A stretch of DNA of 64,000 nt, from assembly GCF_921293095.1 (NCBI RefSeq), contig NC_060246.1, forward strand, positions 133,734,198 to 133,798,197, written 5' to 3'. Shown piece by piece: positions 13,301-28,300 of this stretch (position 1 is the first letter of the stretch; each line of letters starts with the position of its first letter). The notes beneath the pieces are model-generated. The model was not told where the DNA came from, made no database searches, and worked only from the letters and a program-made list of their open reading frames with translations. The translations under genes and the position numbers were made by a program. The stretch is from Ischnura elegans (lineage: Eukaryota; Arthropoda; Insecta; Odonata; Coenagrionidae).

Positions 13301-16300
13301 AGCCTTCAATGGGATGGGATTGGACCTCCTCTTTGCAGCCCCCTCGGCTCAATTCTTTCTACATTTAAAAAGCCGTTCGACTGCAATACTCCTCCAAGTT
13401 GGCTTCCATTTCGCTTTACTGCTCTCGTGAACCGGGTTGAAACATGGCGGTCCATTTTACAAGGCCTGAGAAACTGAGTGAGGCAGGTTACTGGGTACGT
13501 TTTACGATAATGGTGCCGCAAGCATCAAGATAACGCCGGCGCCTGAGGGTTCTCACCAACATACAACTGGCCATTTCGCGAGCATGATGAGGAGATGCAT
13601 TTAAACATATACCTAAATGGGCAAATGCGCAGAATAGTGCGCAGGTGTTTATGATATCTTTAGGGCCGCGCATGCTCTCATTAAGGAGGTAGTTAAAAAA
13701 AAAGCAGTGATTTATCATACGCGTGGGTGGGCGGCGGTTCGCACTTGTTTCTTTTTTTCTCGATTTGACCGCGATGTTCGGATGTCTGGTATGGTCTAAT
13801 CTCGTCCGTGCTCGTGTGCGATGCTGTGAAATGGCGCAGCGACGATATTTTACGCATGTAATGTGTGTCAAATCTGTTCATTGCGAGACGAGTTTACTCT
13901 TGATTACGAAAGTAGATTAAGGAGTTTGAAATAGGGGGAGGAGGAAGGGATCCTAAGAACCTGCTCTCACGTAAAGACTCCACCGTAATGAGTCGAAAGG
14001 CGAAAGCGAATGAGTGCGGTAAATTATGGGAACCATGTAGCTAGCCTAGCTCGGAAATAATTCACGAAGTTATGCTCGGTGAACTGAATGGTGTAGAATC
14101 CCACATTAAATTTCAAACCCGTGACATTTAATAACAGATTTAATGGGTCAAGCAGACAATCTTCTTTTCTTTTAATATTCCTACCAATCCCGTAAAAAAA
14201 CTAAGCCAAAAATTTATTTGCCCTGGGCCGCTTAAAATTTCAGCCAAATTGCGAAGTTAACGCTTTCAAATCATGTCTATCTGTACGAAATTTCACAATA
14301 GTTTTTATACGAATTGAGAAAAAATAATAAACTATAATTTTAAAAGTCATCTCCATAATAACTGAGTCACAGGTTCAGCACGAAAGTTTCAACTTGTTCA
14401 AAGTTTTCTTATCCGAAGTATTCGCTAACAATGTTGAATGCATGAGCTTAACGTAGTAAGATTTAAATTTACAAATAATTGGTTTGTATACATGGACTAA
14501 GCCCAACTTTCCAATCACGTTACAGGGAAAGTGAGTCAAATTATAACAATTTTTTTCTTTAAATATTTATATAAAATTAAAAACCGATGATAGAGAAATT
14601 GATTGCTTTAATCATTTTCCTACAAATAATTAAATGATCTCACAGGCAATTTCGTAAATTTATGAAAAGGCATGGAGAAATTTTAGCCTTCGAATGCTAG
14701 TGAAGGCGCTAATGAGATGTTGGTATAAATAAGAAAACTGATTTTCTTGCCCCCTTATACATTTCGCTCCTATTTTAAATTATTCCCTCCCAGGTATCCC
14801 ATTTTCTTGATTCCTCGTAGTAGAGGACAACCATCATTAATTACTGACCGTCTGACCGTGCGTGTTCAAACTTGCGCGAAGTCAGCTTGTACCGATTTGT
14901 CTTCAACGGCAAAGCAAGCATTAAATTCCTATTGAGCGGCGTTTGCGATCAATGTAAACCTATGCGCGGAGGTTATTTAGAATGCATTTAAGTAGGACTC
15001 TCACCAACAAATGAGCATTATTGTTGCGATTGAACGGAGTTTACATGTTATCTGACCCCCAGGTTACCGACGAGAAGCATGCACTTGCGCCGGGTTCCGA
15101 AACCTAGACCTTGATGAAAGTTTAAATTCAAATTCAATCTCTTCATTTGAAACATCCCTAGAATACAGATGAGAAAGTTCGTTCGGAAATAAGTGAAAAC
15201 CATCAAAAACGGAAAACTTTCGATGCTCTATAAATTAGGTGGAATTTCTTTATTGCAACCCTTGTCATCATGATATCAAACAATATGTAGGAATATAATA
15301 CGAGGGATTGCATAACACCAGAAAAATAAAATAATTTTCCAATTTATTTTAAGTATATCATAGGTATATTTTTGGCGTCATTCCAATACGAATTTTTTTT
15401 CAATTCTTGCTTGCTAAATCAATAATTATAGTGAAGAGCACTCAGGGATGATAGAAAATATATCCATCCACGCCTGCCTGAAGACAACAAAGCATAACAT
15501 ATGAAAATTTTTACCTCTAATGCATATGATCACAACAAAACCATTGCAAATTGTTAAGTTCTTTTAGCCTACAGTAAGAAAATAAATGAATCATAGCCAG
15601 TGACCTAAAAGATAAGGATACTCGCGAAAGTAATAAAACTATATGATAATGTATGGGAAATTGATAGGTTATACAATACTACCCATACGACTGAATGGTC
15701 TCCAAAATACTTAGCAGTATAACCAACGAGATAATTGAAAATAATACCAACTTAGGTCAATTTCCCGATGTGGCGAGTGATATTTTCTATTCGTTGCTTG
15801 AATGCGATTAAATATAAACGGCCTGCAGAGTAAGCTTTGTTTTCAGCATTAAGAGAAATAGCACTATTCTAGATACACAATAAATCAACGAATGAGAGAA
15901 GTAGCATGACAGAGGTATGGTTCATTTAAAACAAACACAGATGGTACACTCATCTGAATGGCCTGTTTTCTTATCGCCTTCGGCGTATCTCGTGATGCAG
16001 CAACGCCCCAGATGCGAATCAAGCCATTCATGACCGTATTATTTGCGTTTAGACCCCATTGAAAATTTATATTTTCTTTTGTTAATAATTGGTCACTTAA
16101 GTATTTTACGACAGTATTCCATACCACCGAGAATGAATTAAAACAGAGAATGATTCCATAGTTTCGTTTTGCTTTGCCTCATTCTCCTAGCAATACTCGA
16201 AATTAAGTCTGAATACCGTGCTTTGCTGTGACCGAAAAAGAACCATCAAGAATATATTCCAAAGAGACATTCATGTACACGATAAAAATAAACGTGATAA

Positions 16301-19300
16301 AAATATTCCTTTGGAAGGAAAAGCGATTGAACAGCATACGTTATAGAGTAGGCATGAATCGTAGGAATTTAACATAAATAGCAACAGCCATAAGTCTCCG
16401 ACTTGACCTTTAATGATGCGGGGTCAATTTATCTGTGATAACTTCAATCCAAACAAGAAAAACTTTCAATGTCGAGTCGGAAACGTACCGACCCAAACAG
16501 CATAGATGAATCAAAACAACTCTAATGAAATTTTAATATTATAGGTCAGAGAAATGGCAAAACTGATTAACAACACACTTATTTCTACAAACATCATCCC
16601 GAGTCATTTTAGCATTGAAATTCGAACTCGGGTGGGAGATGATCTACTAAGATATCGCGTTGCCCAAACAATTTTACTTTAATAGCTTACTATACGTGTT
16701 TCGATTGTTACTCAATCATCATCAGGTACTAACAAAAATCCCATTTCATTTCATCTCATACATCTCTCCGCATAAAGTTGACCTCATTGGGTGGAAGAGG
16801 ATCATTGGTGGACTTTAGGAGGGGCACGGCGACACGTGCCCCCCCAGACACTGAGAAAATTCAGACAAGATTTTAAATACGGTTATCATTACGTTCGTTT
16901 TTTTAATATAATATGGAGCCTTAATTATTTAATATCATATTAATAACTTTTATGTTAAAATAAAGAGAATATTTTGCATAGTAATTGTTGCATGTTGATT
17001 TAATCCCAAATATAAGAAGACCATTTGCATGCCAGGTCCTTGTGCCTCCTCCCACAGGAAAAATTCTGGGTCCGGCCCTAGGAGAGATCCCACTCATGAA
17101 CGAGTGAAAAAAAGGGCGGGCAACTTTCTATCAGGGTGTTACTTTAGGGGACGGGGGAGACACGAGGGGAAGATTTTTTCCAAGGGATATTCTTCATAAA
17201 TATGGCTACTCTCCAGTGCTAACAGTGGTGGTAGGTTGTCTTAATCCTTTTTCAAAATGTGTCGATGATAAATGCATGCCATTCTTTTACGAAAAATGAG
17301 GTTCGAAATATTTCAACCGGAGAGTTTACGGTTTCATTAGAAGTATTTGGCTTTGTTGCGTACTAAAATTCAGTAATTACGACTATTTCTACTTCCATCT
17401 CACGTAAGTCTGCTACCAAAAATATATCGACTGTTATTCTTTGCAAAATAATGACAAGGGCGAAATATGCCTCCCTTTAATTCTTTAATTATTATAGCAT
17501 TAAAAGATAACCCCCAATCTTTATGAATAAATTTAGATGGTTTTTACACGACCTGCGAATGAAATCCGTACGATTTCCTTTAGATTGCTAATTTGACAAC
17601 AATAGCATTGGAAACCCTAGTTACTGATTTTCAAAGAATCGCCATTCGTTTCCGCATTTCCGGTAGGAAAACATGGGAAATACTTTTACAAAGTGCCTTA
17701 AGTGTGGCGATGATGGTGACGGTGTGAAAAAAAAGAAAAGAAGATCTCATAAAAACGTCCCGGAGCCGAAAAATAAAGAAAAATCTTCGGGTGAGTGTTA
17801 AAATACGTTTTTATGACCATTAAAGTTCATAATTCTATGGCGATTGGGATTGATGTAGCAGCGTCTGAAATGCATCTGAGATCTTCCGCTACACGTTTAT
17901 AAAGAAGCTTATATGGCTTAAAGTCCTGTCAAACGATTGTATAATGTGGAAATAGACGATAAATTGATAATTCCATCGTCAAATTACCGTAAATACGGTT
18001 AATTAGGAAATATTTTTGTTGACAACAATGGCAAAGGGGTCGTAAGTTGCTAGTAGCAACGGCAGTCTTTTCTAAATTCGGATTTATGCCAGACTTTTAA
18101 TGAATTAGTTATATATTTTGAAAATTAAAATACAATTAATGCTATCGAATGAATTAGAAAACGCTTTTACGGCTCAAGGTCTTTGGGAAAGCATGGTTCC
18201 TGACGCTTATTAAAAGGGAATTTGTAGCCGCTTAAATGAGTGATTTAATGACCGCCCATATCGGTGCATCTGTGATACAATGAGTCCCACTGCCTATGCT
18301 CAAAATTGCCTCAGAGTAAAAGTTATTTAACCATTTCTAGCCACGTTAATTTTATTTTTAACTTGTTCATGATCTATGCCCATTACCGTGGTACTACTAT
18401 CAATTATTAAACCTCAAGTTTTGGAAAATTTTGTTACCATGAGGGAATTACGAGCAAGCATGGGAGGATAACGGTAAATATGGGTTTTTATCCGAAACAA
18501 AATCTAATTTAATGCCATCCTTGCTTGTTGAGAGTGAGGAATAGAAATGCTACTGTGCAAGGAAAGAGTTATCTTAAGCGCAATGGAAAAATTAATTCTC
18601 CTTTCCAAATCGTAGTTTGCTAATTTCTCCGATTGCCATATGTCTCCATGAAAGAGCCAAATCTCAAAATATCCTACGCCTCCATAGGAAGTGTGAGATT
18701 GGAGTAATTGGTTGGAGAGGTTACTCCTGGAAAATAGAATTTTGAAGAGTCAAGGGCCTTTTACACGAGTTACTTCAGGGAACATTTCGGTGCACGGTCT
18801 GAGGCGTGATACTTTAAAAACTAATCTTCTTTTATATATTTCATTCATCGATATAGTGAATCAAAATTAGGATTGGGGTAACTTAATTTTCGATTCCCAC
18901 TGTATTGCGAAGATTAAATCAGTTTTCATCGAAAATGGCATACTGGCAGTAGAAGATAATTTTCCATGGATTAAGCAAATACTGCCATGAAAAAATTACG
19001 TAGAACTGCGGATTTTCTAATGAAATTTTCAGGAAATTCAACATGGAAAGCCTATTATTTTAGCTTAGAGTTTATTATGTACATTTGGAATGGAATAGTT
19101 TAAAAATTTCGTATAACAGATAAACATTTATTCTCTCGCGCCGACGTCCTTAAATTAAGTGCTGCAAAACTCTTCAACTTCGATCTAGACCATTTCGTTT
19201 GATCTCACCAGCGTCACTATCAGCCTATGATAACGTCGTCTGTCCCATGTGAAAGACTCCAAGGCCGTTAAAATTGGAAAGGAACACCCTCAATCATCAA

Positions 19301-22300
19301 GAAAACATCGCAACCAATTGATCTTTCTTGAAAATTTTAGTGAAGTTGTATTGTCCCAAGCGGTGATCCAAAAACATTAATGTGCGCGCATTTTTAAATA
19401 GTTACTACTTATCATTCAAGCATGTATTCTGTATTTAAGTAAAATTTCGTAAAGCACTGAAATGCGTATTTTTAGTATTTTCAGAATGAATAAACTTATT
19501 TTCGTAATAACTGCGATTTTTAAAAAGAACTGTCGATGTTTTCGATAAATCGATCTTTAGGTTCAAATTTCGATGTTTGTAGTAAAATAGAGCTTTCCAT
19601 TTCGTTTAAAAATCGATTTAGACCATTGTTTTTTCCGTCACTATGCACAATATTTTTATACGAATTTCATTTTTTATTTTAAACTAACCTGCCACCCGGC
19701 GTTGCCGTGGAAGGATAGCACCCAGAGAAGGGGAAACTTAGAACTTGGAATTCGTGGTCATATTGGCCTCTCAACGGAATATATGAAAGAACGTAAAGAG
19801 ACACGCGATTTGTAGGAATGCATGGTTAAAATGACAGCAAGGTTATTCGTGGCCCATTTACGTGTGTACGGTTAAGTTGCGAGAAAAGACAGTTTTGTAA
19901 CTGGAAGTCCCCAAATTGGCCTTCACCTCGTACACAGCACGCACAAAGGTATACAAGCATGGCAGAGTGGATGGGGATGTTATCAGAAGGTGGGAGAGTA
20001 AGCCGAGGGGGAGGAATGGGTGCTAGGTGGCGCTGAGTGCACTTGCAGCGTTCGGTAATGAGAAAAGGACGCAAAGGATGAGTCGGACACAGCCGAAAGT
20101 AGCGCTACGGGGTTTGCGATCATGAGATTCACCTACGTATAGGGATGGCGACTTGCAAAAAATATTGGGGGGCCTAAACCGGGGATCTTGCCCAGGGAAA
20201 TTTTATAAGTAGTGAGTTTTAAGTTTTTTTAAGCATTTTAGAAGAGTCATATGATCGACATTAGAACTCTGATAACTCGAATCTCTACATATGGACACTC
20301 CGGGGAAAATCGTCCAGCATGACACATTTTTTCCTCACACCCATAAAGAACTTTTGAGGGGGCTCCGGCCCCCTCAGGCCCCATGGAGTCGGCGCCACTG
20401 CCCATGTACTGACTTTGGTCGCAATCCATGCGGCCATATGAAAATGCATAGCGGACAGACAAACAGATGTCCTCTTTCATATATTTGAAAATGAATAAAT
20501 TAAATGAATGACCAATGAGGTTGATTCATTCCTATAACGATCATGTGTTTTCTCACCCGCAGTCGGTTCCTCCGCCTTGTCCGACCTCCGCAATGGCAAC
20601 CCGTCGCTGCGTCTGCTGCTCGGCGTGGACGCCGCCCCGTCCCTCAGGGGCGCTCCTAGCCACGCGCTGACCGAGTTCGCCCGCTCCACCGCCAAGCACC
20701 TCAAAGAAGCCCGCCTCGACGGACTCGAGGTGAACCTCGGAGAAGACGCCGATGACGCCGACGAGCCCGCGCTCCCCAAGAGGAAGGAGGGCGTCCTCAC
20801 CATATTCAAGGTAAGCCACCGAAACGGGGGTGCATGACATCCCACGGAGAGGATTCTTGTTAAGGGTGGGCGGTGTGCACAAATATACATATATCGACAG
20901 AGAGATCAGGACTCCTAGGTGGGTCCTCCCAAGGATACAACACACCGGGGCCGGGAACCAAGTCAGAGACTTATACGCCCGCGCTCCCGGGGAGGGGTTT
21001 GGATGGGAAGGAACAAAATTTACGAAAGAGGCGCCGCCGCAATAACATATACCGACAATTCGAAATTTCAAATACCTATTGAAGATATACAGACTAGCAG
21101 CGTCAGACCCTGCTTAAACCTTAATAGAAATGCAACTTAGCGCTGCTTTCCTGTTATGGTATAAAAAATCACGATCGGATGATAAAATAAACTGTCGGAC
21201 AAGGTATAAATTAACCCTGGCGGTAAGTGCGATTTCCGCTTCACTCCATTCACAATATAACTTCGGGACGATTATTTTTTCCGGTTGTAGGTATCACCCG
21301 TGAACTCTCGTCTTGCATTGGCAACCTGCACTCACTGTCAGAGGTAAAACTACGCGATGTATTTTTAGAAAGCATGCATCGTGTCATGCGAGCACAAATT
21401 TACTCGTATCACGAGGCGCGTCTACAGGCGATATTTTTTTGTTTCTCGCTTCAATGCTCCCCTGCCTCGCATCCGCGATGACGAATGTCGAGAGCGGGGG
21501 AAGTGAATTAGTGGATTGGAGTCGAAGTGGTCCGCTCGCATTGAATGCGAAAATAAAATGCAATCCGCCGACGGAAGATAGAATGACGCTTGGAAGACGA
21601 AGGTTCACCACATCGCTGCGGTAGGAAGCAAGGACATACGCAGGATCAAAACTAGGGGGCAAGCCATGGTTGTTGAAGTTGTAGGTAAGATTTAAGCATG
21701 GAAAAGGTGAATGAAATCAACATTTTAAGGAAACTTTATCAGCTCTTTATTAGTTTTTGATATTATTTGCTTGAAAAAATATTACTTTTCTTAAAGACAT
21801 TTGCGATTTTTGCTTCTAGGGGGGGGAGGGGCAGCTGCATCCTCCTGCCCCTCGCTGGGTACGCCCATGGCAGAAAGATAATTCGTGGCTAGAGTCTAAG
21901 TGGTCCGGGAGCATTGAATGCGACAATGAAATGCAGTCCGTCGACGTAAGTTCCAGCGACGCTTGCCCCGCTTTTGCACCTCGGGAGTGGGGTGGCTAAC
22001 TGATCTTTGCCCTCCTTACAAAACTACTAAGTATTTCCGGCCCTGGATGTGATTATAACCTAACGTGCTCTCAGGACGACTATGCGCACTGGTATAGAAG
22101 TACAGGGGTTTTAGGCTCGAGTGGTGGGTGGAGTGTATCGGCCTCCTACCCAGTGGGCTCGGGTTCAAATCCCGGTGGTGGCAGAGATTTTCCAGAGACT
22201 TGCCCTTTATATTATATATAGATATTGCCCGTTTCCTGCATGGGTGCTTTGTGGTATGCATTTCAAGTACAGTACTCCGTCCGACGGATGGGACGTTAAG

Positions 22301-25300
22301 CCGTGATCCCCTTGGCCCCTTTAGTGAAGAACAGGCTAATGCCGACGCCGGGTTTCTCTCCACCCTTCCTTCTCTTACCCCCCCCCCCCAATAGCGCAAA
22401 TGACCTAAGCTGTCGGTCGCCTCCTCCAAATACCACACCATGCCATATAAGTATAGAGAAATTAATGGATACTTTCGATAAACAACGAGCAGATTCTGTG
22501 TGAGCGTAAAACGACTAAAAGAAAAAAATTACCTTAAATTTAATTAAAGAGTGGAAAATACCCATAATATAATTTCAAATTATCAATGATACCGGTAACT
22601 CTGCTATTTTATGCCGCAACTCGGTTACTCTCGATATCTGTTTGTGGCGCACAAAAAAGATATTAATGGAGAAACGAAATGTATTGATTAGCAAGTAAAT
22701 CACGTTTCACATACCGTTTTGAAGCAGAAAGCTGGCTTCTCGAAGCGATACCACGACTAGCATTTCAAGGCCATAAGAATAATGGGAATGAGGAAAGACA
22801 TAACGCAATTCTGTGTTCCTGTTTCTCCCGACTAGGCCCTCCGAGAGGAAATGAATGGAGCCCAGGGAACAGAGAGTGACAAGGACCGTTCTCTACTCCT
22901 GCGACTGCCTGTCTGCCCAGAAACCTTGGCCAAGACGTACGACCTCAAGCCACTCTCCAAGTGAGTACACTAGCCACTTGAAATCCCCGGGCGCAAGTGT
23001 TCAAAGATTTGGTAATGATGGATGAATTAAGATCACTATCCATATTTACAGCTATTTTTAGGAGGATTGGTTGTATGAAAATTCTTTTTCCGATTTATGC
23101 CCACATCCTCTATGTTCTTAGTGCCCTCAGGGCAAATAAATACCGACAACAGAAAAAATTAAAGATATAAAATAATAATTACACCCATTTAAAAAGTTAT
23201 GATTATCATATTTATACACATTTAATCGATCTTTTTTTATTCATCTTAAAGTAAAATAAAACGAAATTTTCTACTTCCCTCTATCCTGTGGTATCCACAT
23301 CTTTCATGTTAAAAAAAAACCTAGTAGCTGACACATAAATGATTTTAATATCGACCAGTTTCGTCGCTGTGCGAAATCATCAAGTGTAAATAAAGGAAAG
23401 CAAAGGTAATTATGATTTCCTCTATTCCCACATGAAGCAATGTTACGGAGTCAATTCACGGAACTATGCATCCACATCTCATGAAAAATTATTAAAAATA
23501 TACTGAAGCTGCTGAGCGGCCGAAGAAGAGAATCTAAGTTTTATTATAGTCTATAAATACCGCCTTTGCTGAAAGACCTGTACAAAATATTCAAGCACCC
23601 AGAGGCGGATCCAGTAAAATTCCCGGATAACTTTCTTAGGAAGTAAATATGAAACACATTATAAGGTGCTAAATTAAGTTTTTGATCCACCCGAGAGAGA
23701 TATTTCGTATTTTTTAAGTAAGTACAAATTTGATTCATATTACCAACTGAAAAGCTTGCATACCTACTTATCCTACGGACGCTAACGCTAAAACCCATTC
23801 ACACAAAAGCATTGGTCCTGCATAATAGTCAACATTTGAAGTCAAGTGTATAGTCACCTATAAACTACAACACCAAAACCAGTAGTTTAGCAAGAAAAAA
23901 TCTCGAGGAGTAGGGAGGGTTTAGAAATAATATTTACATCTCTTCATGCAATTTGAAGAGTGGTAAGCAGATATACATGAAAGCTATACGAGTCTTCCCT
24001 GCGGATCATAGCCTCCTACAGGAAGACTCGGTTTACGACTCAATTCACTACTCTTAATGTACATTATGATCGATTCTGTGTATAAACAGAAAAAATTACC
24101 ACTTTCCACACAGGTACGTGGACTACTTCACGGTGTCAACTCACAACATCACCGATGACTCCGAGAGGGACGTGACTTACCATCACAGTCGCCTCATGGG
24201 ATTGGCTGATATTCTGAATACAGTAAGTATTGATTCGCAAAACCGGACAGGGAATTATGAACGGTGTAAAAAATTATCAGCGCCCATCACCGCCATCAAT
24301 ATATTGTTCCTCTCCCAAACGTTTAAAGCGTAACGAATTTATGATTAATTTGGCTAGAAAAGAAAACAAAGGAACCAAATTTTCAGTCCTTTACCAATGC
24401 TTTCATTGACATCTCCAAGAAACAACAGAAATTATGAATTCCAAGACGTCGCAAGTACCCTTGGCAGGGATTTGGGATGAAGTCTATTTTGCAAACGGCT
24501 ACCATAGCGTCTGCTCAATCTCTATCTTTATCACATTCAGCAATAAATCTTTTGACAGGGAAAAAGTCGAAGCATAAACTTCGTCGATAGCTCAAAGGAT
24601 ATACAGAAAAAGTGGAGATGCAACATTCTTAAATTGGAATTCACGGCCTAAATTAAAAATCCGCTCAACAATTTTACATTAACGAGGTGATAGGGACATT
24701 AAATATATTATCAATAAAATTCGGAGGTTAATCTACATTTCATCAATTAAATAAATCCCTGTAGTAGATTACACTGGATTGCAGGAACTTCGTTACGGTT
24801 TTTTCTCCACAGAGATATCGCATACTACGTCGCAATCTCATCTGATCGTGCTATTGTTTCCTCGACTTCAAATGTCGAGTCAACAACCAGCACACGAGCC
24901 GATAAGTCACTCAGAAACGCATCCCGCTGTCGCAATCGCACTGGATGCTGCTCGCTGGATGAGGATATTTTTAAGATCGCCGCTGTTTACATCCTCTCTT
25001 TCTCTCCCTCTACGCAGGATTCAGTTCTGGATCTGCTCACTGGCATGGGAGCGCCACCGTCCAAGCTCATCATATCCATGCCAACGCAAGCACTCACCTT
25101 CTCGCTCAAGGACGAGAAGAACAACGTGGCCCGGTCGCCAGTGGAGGGAGAACCCCAAATCATTGACTACAATCAGGTAAGAGGAGTGACCTCCCTTGCA
25201 ATGGAGCCTCCGCCAAAATTGTAATGCGGAACTTAAGGGACAGGAGTAAACTTCACAGGATGATAATAAAGGAAAATATTAGTTTTATATTGGTTACCTC

Positions 25301-28300
25301 ACTCACTCAGTGATTCAACCGGAAGGTTTGTATGAATCGGGGGAGATAGAGTTCACCCCAGACTGCCACAGGCGTAGGATTTCACGCATTCAGGGTATAC
25401 AGGGGTAGTGGTACGGCAAAGGGGGGGGGGGTTTGGAGGATAACCCCCCCCCCCCAGAGCTCAGAGAAATTTTAAAGCATAATCCATTTCACTTAATTGG
25501 ATTAATATTAATGATAGAATAGTGTAAATATTTATAAAATATCCAACATAAGGCCGTAAAACTCACCATTTTGAACCATTCATCTGAAAATGTTACTAGT
25601 GGTGGGCCCCCGCACCTCCCGCTTACCCTGGCGGGTATTCCACACCCTCAGACACTCCAGTGTTTTGCGCCTGAAACCCCCCCTAGCCTTAATTCCTAGC
25701 TGCGCCCCCTGTACATTTCTTTCCCTGAGCCACCTTGCATTTCAAGGATTATGTTCAGGGGTTTCCTAAGGCTAAATCCGAGATTTGAACCAGATCAGCA
25801 ACGTAATCACGCGCTCTACCCACTAAGCTACAACGGTCCCCTAATATTGGTTGTTAATCCCCATTAAATTTAAATTGTTGAATGAGAAAATTTTGAGCAA
25901 AGTAGTAGTCGACGCAATGTGTCTTTTTTCGCCATTATATTTGCTATTTAAGATTTAATCAATTTTATAGTTCTTGCTACGAATATGTTGCGGATAAATA
26001 AAATTAACTATCAACAGTTTGCCAAATCTTCGAAGAAAACAAGTGCCGCAGAATTTAAACGAACATTGTATCTTGCAGAGAAATGTTTGCCAAGGCTTTT
26101 TAATTTTACCGATGAGGATACTCCACCAAAAAGCATGAAATTCCATTTTGACAAGCAATCTCACTTCGTTACCAAAGTAATTTGAAAATTTTTAAGGCAG
26201 AAAAGGCATTTCTAAATGTTGAAGAAAAAAGAATCGTGAATTATAATCGAACAAAAGAATTCACTATTACTAACCTTATGGTTTCCATAAATATTGATTT
26301 TTAATCTCATATTTGAATTGAAACGGATATACAAGACAAATATTACAAACACCTTCACGGAATCCAATAATTTCCTAATTAAATAAAAAAATCAAAATGT
26401 AGAAGAAGCCAAAAAATTGCTTGCTACAAAAAACCTCTCTCAAAGCTTCTACACCCCAAGCTGAAGACTCATCCTCAATATCATGCAACGCAACATGCAG
26501 GGGCGGTCTGGCCAGGTCGGCTATTGCCGAGGGCCCCGAGCTTGGGGGGGGGGGGGGGGGGGGGGGCACAACGCTGGCGTCTATCGTAAAGCGTATATGA
26601 AAATTGTAATAAAAAATAAGACTCAGATGACTTGAACCAAAGTCTTTTTTGCGATTAAAAAATTCTACGTTTTCGTTAGTGGCTCTACACTGTTTGCATA
26701 ATCGGTGAAAAAAGATCATATTAAAAATAAATAACATAAAGGTGTCAGAAGATAAAAGAGAACCTGATGCTTTTTTGAAAGGGTTTTTCGAAAAGGTTAG
26801 TTTAGGGGTTTCTTTGGATTAAAGCACAGTTTCAAGGAACAAATTCACAAAGAAATGAAAAAAGAATACATTTTTATATTTTATAATCTGTGAATTTTTT
26901 GCATGTTATTTTTTCTTACAAAATTGCTTTATTTTATTAACTTTTATCTGGTTTTTACTAGCCGGAATAGCATTAAAATCTATTTCCGGGAATGCAATTT
27001 CCTAAAATTTTTCGGGGGAAGATCTCCGGCGAGGGTGGGGGCATTAAGAGCCCCAGGCTAGGGCACCCCAGACCGCCCTTGGCAACATATACACTATACT
27101 CTGTTAACATATGTTTTGTGTGTGTGCGCTGCAGTAGCGGGTACAGAAAAAACTCAAGGGGGGCGCAAAAGATATCTTGAGCTACCTTTAATTTTGTCGT
27201 AATGACAAATAATTAAGTCACATTGAAAGCTTGAGAAAGTTTTCATTTAAACTGATAATACGCATGTACAAGATAGTGCCATCTAATGATATAAAAAAGT
27301 TACTGCTACGGTTCTGCTATGTTCGGCAATGCGGGCTGCCTCGCAAGGGTGGGGCGCGCGCCCCCTGCGCCCTCCATATGTATCCGCCACTGGTGCGCTG
27401 ACAAATTGGTCAGCCAGTAACGATGGACATCTAGCTTTACAGGTACAAACCTTGGTATAGCATCACGGTTTTTCTGCGCGCCTTCGTTCACTTTCAATTT
27501 CCAAAAGTGGTTGTTGCGCCCAAAGAAATTTTAACCACAAGCTTTTTTAATACATGAAGTCGTACAGCGACGGGATAGTTAGAATATAAATTAATTTTAC
27601 CCTAGAGAATTTTAACAGTTAGGATGGTCTCCTAAAATGAAAATTTTCTTGATTAGAGATAATTCCGAGGTAATCGGGTCGTTCACACAGACCCGAAGAC
27701 ACAAATTAATAAACAATTTCGGTAGATGAATGGGGAAAAGAAGCTATGACGAAAAAGAACTCGTCTTCATTCAGCCATTTTCTCATCACTTGAAAATTCT
27801 CCATTTTTCATGAGTTAGTGACGTCATTTAAGTTCTGGTTCACTAAATCCGTCAGAGAGACCCTATCTTCAACGGGAAGAATCACTCATTAGAGAGCTAA
27901 TGACAACGAACCACGTGTAACGTATGCGCGAGGCCAAGAGGTAGCGGGGCAGCGATGATCCGCTCGGCGAGATTCATTGACGTCATTGAACTTTTCAGCG
28001 GAAAGGAAGCTTTTCGATATTTCGCCCCCAATAGTACTAGAAGTAGGCAACGGATCGGAACACGGAAAATACCAGTCCCTTTATTTTTCAAACTCTATCG
28101 CAATCTTAAATAATTAAAAAAAAGTGAACGAGCCCAATCGATGTGAAGGATAGCATCGGCCACGATCCGCTTTAGTTAGGTGCTGCTGTGCATACCATTT
28201 ATTGGCCCCTGGAGGGTATGCAATGCCTATCAACAAAGCAAAGAAAAACTCATCAGTGAAAAAAATTAATAGAAACATTGAATTGAACATATATTTAAAC

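Noticed and set aside
15885-16127. 80-codon frame on the - strand
   Set aside because: Reads smoothly in places but has no recognisable family, splice sites or supporting context.
20553-21071. 172-codon frame on the - strand opposite the 20563 exon
   Set aside because: Antisense shadow of a GC-rich coding exon; the + strand carries the GH18 motifs and splice sites.
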